A DNA stretch of 44,120 nucleotides from JAAXTX01 sp035560715 (GTDB lineage: Bacteria; Patescibacteriota; Minisyncoccia; Moranbacterales; UBA1568), in contig DATMYW010000059.1 of the NCBI GenBank assembly GCA_035560715.1, positions 1-44,120 of the forward strand, in the 5' to 3' direction. Positions 41,285-44,120 of this stretch are shown here, in pieces. The notes below the pieces were generated by a model that was given only the letters and a program-made list of their open reading frames with translations, ran no database searches and was not told where the DNA came from. A program made the translations under genes and the position numbers. Numbering within the stretch: the first letter of the stretch is position 1; the number at the start of each line of letters is the position of its first letter.

Positions 41285-41980
41285 TCATCTTATGACGGTC
41301 CCGGCGAACGGCTCTCCCGCCAGATACCGCGACACGTTGCCGAGATCGTTACCGGACATGATGGAGACTTCCATGCCTTCTTCCTCGGCAAGCTTCGAGG
41401 CGATCGGATCGAACGGCGCGTTCATGCCCGGATTCCACGTATCTCCGACCAGCGCGCGAAACTGAGTCCAGTTCATTCGCTCGAACCGCTTCGCGTCGGG
41501 ATTCGTGCGCGGATCGGAGTCGTAGACATGGTCGATGTTCGACAGGTTCACGATCCGCGTCACGTCGAGATACTTTCCCAAAAGCACCGCGTCGTAATCC
41601 GTCGAGAAACCCGGACGCCAGCCTGCCGCGACGAGGACGGGACTCTTGGCGATATAGAAGTCCTCGAGGTCGTTCGGATTCGTATTGATGCGCGGGTACG
41701 AATATTCGCGGAGCACGGTACGGATAAGGTGGGCGTTGAGGCGCGTCGCGTGGATACCCATCCAGTCGCGATCCTCGTCGGATACCGGCGTCGCCTCGCC
41801 CGCCGCTTCGATATAGGCCCGCGCGGTCCTTCCACCGCCGGTTACGATGATGAACGTCCTTCCCTTCCCGATCTCATCCGTTATGAACTCCTTGAACGAC
41901 CTCAGGAACCGCCAGTCGATCCCGTCAGGGACGATGAGTGACCCGCCGAGGGAAATGATGACACGTTCGGAATGTTTCAT
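41285..41980 (-). CDS. pyrH: UMP kinase, archaeal type
   Basis: Phosphorylates UMP to UDP. The 231 residues have the amino-acid-kinase fold: ISLGGSLIVPDGIDWRFLRS binds phosphate, IVTGGGRTARAYIEAA forms the acceptor site, and VNLSNIDHVYDSDPRTNPDA is the late ATP-site loop. The short N-terminus and the sequence around D-G-I-D are those of the archaeal-type PyrH also found in Patescibacteria, not of the hexameric E. coli form. It follows proS by 165 bases and is coupled to a glycosyltransferase. Another amino-acid-kinase activity is the main alternative but is less likely. Confidence 0.88.
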   Translation of the reverse strand: MKHSERVIISLGGSLIVPDGIDWRFLRSFKEFITDEIGKGRTFIIVTGGGRTARAYIEAAGEATPVSDEDRDWMGIHATRLNAHLIRTVLREYSYPRINTNPNDLEDFYIAKSPVLVAAGWRPGFSTDYDAVLLGKYLDVTRIVNLSNIDHVYDSDPRTNPDAKRFERMNWTQFRALVGDTWNPGMNAPFDPIASKLAEEEGMEVSIMSGNDLGNVSRYLAGEPFAGTVIR

Positions 41981-42145
41981 AATTCAGTGATCAGTCAGCA
42001 ATAATCGGGTACCGACGCTCGCGAGACCCGGCTGTGACACAACCGGAAACAATCGGATGATGTGCTCAAGGAGGTAATGCCACGAACCGGCCTTTGGTCA
42101 TACGTTTCCGACTCCCTGTTCCCGCTGACCGCTATCCGTTATCTG

Positions 42146-43381
42146 TTAGTTGAAATATTTCACCAGCCCGGAAAAAGCGACTGTCTCGGTTTCCTCTTCG
42201 TTCCGCTTTTTCACCTCTGCCTCCCCGCTCTCGGCCGAGCGCTTGCCGATGACGACCCGGTACGGGATTCCCAGGAGGTCGCTGTCCGCGAACTTCTCCC
42301 CGGCGCGGGCATCACGATCGTCGTAGAGCACCTCGATCCCCGCCTCCGTGAGCGCCCGATACGTCTCCTCCGCCTGTTCGTCCGCTCCGAGGGAAAGCAG
42401 ATGTACCCGAAAGGGCGCGATCGACTCCGGCCACACGAGCCCCTTGTCATCGGAAAGCAGTTCCACGACCGTTCCCATCAATCGTCCGGGACCGATGCCG
42501 TAACTCCCCATGACGACCGGTTTCGACGTACCGTCCTCATCCTTGTACGTGAGCCCGAGCGGCTGGGAAAACCGCGTCCCAAGCTTGAAGATATTTCCGA
42601 CCTCTATCGATTTCCGCTGAACCAGGTTTTCCTTCCGGAGCCCCAGGTCGGCGATAACCTCGTCAGTGAATACCTCCTGGTTGATCGCGATCCCTTTCGC
42701 TTTGTCGATGTGTATCATATCTTCCCCGGCTTCGCAGACCGTCTGGAACTCGTGACTGTACTTCGCAAAGACGCCGCCGGACGCGAAGGTCTTGTAAGTA
42801 GTGGCGCCGATGCCGACCCGATCGAAGATCCGTCCATAGGCAAGCGCCGCTTCCTCGTAGAACGAATCCAGCTCCTCCTGCGACCGCGAGAACGAGTATA
42901 GGTCCTTCATGACGAACTCACGTCCGCGCATGATGCCTGATTTCGCCCGCGTCTCATTGCGGAATTTCGTCTGGAATTGATAGGCGTATTTCGGAAGGTC
43001 GCGATAGGACTGGATGAACGGCTTCATCATCACTGTCACCGGCTCCTCGTGCGTGAACGCCAGAGGCAGTTCGCCGCCGTTCTTCAGTTTCGTCTTGAAC
43101 CAGTTGTCGACCACCGCATCATCGAAACGGCCGGTCGTCTTCCACGTCTCGGGATTCTGAAGCGCCGTCAGTGCGATTTCCTGGCCACCGATACCGTTCA
43201 TCTCCTCGCGGATGATGCCGACGATCTTCTCGAACGTCCGAAGTCCGAGCGGGAGATACGAATATATGCCCGCCATCTCCTTGTGGACGTATCCGGCCCG
43301 GATCAGAAGCTGCGCGTTGCGGCTTTCCTCGTCCTTCGGAGCCTCACGCCGCGTCTTGGTAAATAATTGGCTCTGTCTCAT
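42146..43381 (-). CDS. proS: Prolyl-tRNA synthetase lacking the editing insert
   Basis: Charges tRNA-Pro. At 411 residues it is much shorter than the usual bacterial enzyme of about 570. The missing part is the YbaK-like insert that hydrolyses Ala-tRNA-Pro, normally placed between motifs 2 and 3. Here the two are joined by a short stretch (SHEFQTVCEAGEDMIHID). Motif 2 is FRNETRAKSGIMRGREFVMKD, motif 3 SYGIGPGRLMGTVVEL, and the C-terminal anticodon-binding domain runs from about 325 (FRVHLLSLGAD). Such short forms are known in some lineages and may rely on separate editing proteins. A promoter is at 43438-43466. The last codon and stop lie in an AACAGATAACGG word shared with another gene end. 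Confidence 0.96.
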   Translation of the reverse strand: MRQSQLFTKTRREAPKDEESRNAQLLIRAGYVHKEMAGIYSYLPLGLRTFEKIVGIIREEMNGIGGQEIALTALQNPETWKTTGRFDDAVVDNWFKTKLKNGGELPLAFTHEEPVTVMMKPFIQSYRDLPKYAYQFQTKFRNETRAKSGIMRGREFVMKDLYSFSRSQEELDSFYEEAALAYGRIFDRVGIGATTYKTFASGGVFAKYSHEFQTVCEAGEDMIHIDKAKGIAINQEVFTDEVIADLGLRKENLVQRKSIEVGNIFKLGTRFSQPLGLTYKDEDGTSKPVVMGSYGIGPGRLMGTVVELLSDDKGLVWPESIAPFRVHLLSLGADEQAEETYRALTEAGIEVLYDDRDARAGEKFADSDLLGIPYRVVIGKRSAESGEAEVKKRNEEETETVAFSGLVKYFN

Positions 43382-43437
43382 AGGAATCGTCGGTTAACGG
43401 CTCAACAATGCGATCCGACTGGGTATATTTCCTTCCC

Positions 43438-43466
43438 ATCATACCCGAACGGCGTTCCTCGGTCAA
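43438..43466 (-). promoter_or_regulatory. proS promoter
   Basis: On the minus strand, TTGACC (43461-43466), 17 bases, TATGAT (43438-43443). The leader is about 50 bases. It lies just downstream (in the reading direction) of a large inverted repeat at 43485-43520. Confidence 0.75.
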
Positions 43467-43484
43467 AAAATTGTCTCCGGAATA

Positions 43485-43520
43485 CGTTACATAATTATGC
43501 GACCGCATTATTATGTAACG
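43485..43520. repeat. 17-base inverted repeat upstream of proS
   Basis: Arms CGTTACATAATTATGCG and CGCATTATTATGTAACG with a 2-base centre and one mismatch in the arms. It lies 18 bases beyond the proS -35. It could be a regulator site or the footprint of a small mobile element. It is not a terminator, as it has no T-run. Confidence 0.7.
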
Positions 43521-43570
43521 ACTCTAGCGGGAGGTGAAATATCGATTGTCAGCTATTCCTACGAAGCTAT

Positions 43571-43607
43571 GCGAAAAGAAAAGCCTTCCATTACGGAAAG
43601 GCTTTTC
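43571..43607 (-). terminator. Terminator of the gene at the right edge
   Basis: A 12-base stem with one bulge (GAAAAGCC...GGCTTTTC, 43578-43607), followed on the minus strand by TTTTCG. It lies 51 bases after the stop of the partial gene at 43659. Confidence 0.75.
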
Positions 43608-43658
43608 GCGTCCGACCCTGTCCGGGTCGTCCGCACCCAAAGGTTCAAAGACCGAAGC

Positions 43659-44120
43659 TCAAAATCCACTGCGGGAGACCACGGCACACAGAGACTGATA
43701 CGAATCGCCCACCGCGCCACTGCCCACGCGTGCGCCCACCGCGTGCACACGACTGAAGAGAACGAAGTAGCCGTCGGATGAAGGAGATCCTGACCAGGAA
43801 TGGTTACGCACGAACAATTTCTCACCAGTGAGGATGTAGACGAGCAGATACCGCAAGAACGTGTTCTGCACCGGCTCCCTGAGCAATCTTGTAATATCGC
43901 AGGAAGCCAGGAAGAATGTTGCCGCTTCCAGTTTTCCTTTTTTGATCAGCGTTCGTGCCATACTTCGCTCAAACGTCCACCACTTTTTCTTCGCGTCCCG
44001 GAACATTGGCGGGAGCGTATCTCCGAGTAGGCGTTCCATGTTTCCGATCAGGATATCCGTCTGCTCGACGAAGTCCTTGTTTCCCGTCTCCGGCAGGACA
44101 TGCGGCGATACGAACTGCCA
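43659..44120 (-). CDS. 3' end of a gene of unknown function (runs off the window)
   Basis: The minus-strand frame is open from the window edge (starting WQFVSPHVLPETGNKDFVE) to a UGA at 43659, giving at least 153 residues, so the true start lies beyond 44120. The visible part is mostly helical and basic (FRDAKKKWWTFERSMARTLI; LREPVQNTFLRYLLVYILTG), without membrane helices. The last 45 residues are glycine- and serine-rich with little obvious structure. It has its own terminator at 43571-43607. I do not recognise the family. An internal ATG at 44039 is not a convincing start, because the upstream codons read as normal protein. Confidence 0.6.
   Translation of the reverse strand, partial: WQFVSPHVLPETGNKDFVEQTDILIGNMERLLGDTLPPMFRDAKKKWWTFERSMARTLIKKGKLEAATFFLASCDITRLLREPVQNTFLRYLLVYILTGEKLFVRNHSWSGSPSSDGYFVLFSRVHAVGARVGSGAVGDSYQSLCAVVSRSGF

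Noticed and set aside
42060..42085. Minus-strand CATTACCTCCTTGAG resembling the 16S rRNA 3' end
   Set aside because: Only the short anti-Shine-Dalgarno core matches. The sequence before it does not continue as 16S rRNA.
42062..42901. Plus-strand frame preceded by a perfect AAGGAGGT ribosome site
   Set aside because: Most of it is antisense to proS, and the translation looks unlike a protein. The ribosome-site match appears to be chance.
43485..43520. Possible dif site (XerC/XerD half-sites)
   Set aside because: Half-site-like words are present, but the required 6-base central spacer between the 11-base arms is absent.

Overview
The window reads as a chromosomal segment of a bacterium of the Candidate Phyla Radiation (Patescibacteria). 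That placement is inference. It rests on an archaeal-type UMP kinase, a 411-residue prolyl-tRNA synthetase without an editing insert, many small anchored cysteine-rich surface proteins, a membrane-anchored Clp-like ATPase, and very compact gene packing with 4-base overlaps. Nearly all genes lie on the minus strand. The exceptions are one small membrane gene (16251-16631) and a five-gene block (35177-39451). UGA is a normal stop here. No rRNA, tRNA, CRISPR array or intact insertion sequence was seen.

Layout, left to right. 67-6673 holds lysS, greA and a cell-shape operon (mreB-mreC-mreD-mrdA, read right to left). 6758-9313 is a membrane histidine kinase followed by a tandem-receiver response regulator. 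9364-12166 is a tight operon of an AdoMet-decarboxylase-family protein (SpeD), an EamA transporter and a PurD-like ATP-grasp ligase. 12313-16127 holds two small envelope proteins, two glycosyltransferases and a Wzz-like protein. 16251-17705 holds a small membrane protein, a holin-4-type protein and queH. 17741-19244 pairs a glutathionylspermidine-synthase-like ATP-grasp enzyme (YgiC/YjfC type) with a 100-residue secreted protein resembling a miniature YgiB, behind a strong promoter with a perfect palindrome. 19691-25039 has an initiating sugar transferase, RNase P RNA (rnpB) and pheT-pheS. 25040-25956 is non-coding except for a 3' gene remnant, and carries several hairpins and a candidate small RNA. 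25957-29015 is an envelope operon, including a protein that joins an SGNH-hydrolase-like domain, a two-helix VirB2/pilin-like segment and a lysozyme-like domain. 29112-35064 holds an epimerase, two glycosyltransferases and the Clp-like ATPase. Divergent from it is the plus-strand block: a GT-C-like membrane protein, two unknown membrane proteins, an intervening single-pass protein and an EamA transporter. 39527-44120 holds an unknown gene, a glycosyltransferase, UMP kinase, proS and the 3' end of another gene.

How it fits together. Much of the window builds the envelope: the Mre/PBP2 elongation machinery, an undecaprenyl-phosphate sugar transferase, at least five GT-B glycosyltransferases, a Wzz-like chain-length protein, a polysaccharide ABC permease, a nucleotide-sugar epimerase and a GT-C-like enzyme. 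The most interesting part is the pair of ATP-grasp loci at 9364-12166 and 17741-19375. One includes a pyruvoyl decarboxylase of the polyamine family and an exporter. The other pairs a GSP-synthase-like ligase with a small secreted protein that ends in a glycine-rich RGG motif. I propose that they make an amine or polyamine and attach it to a secreted peptide or envelope component. This is inference and has not been tested.
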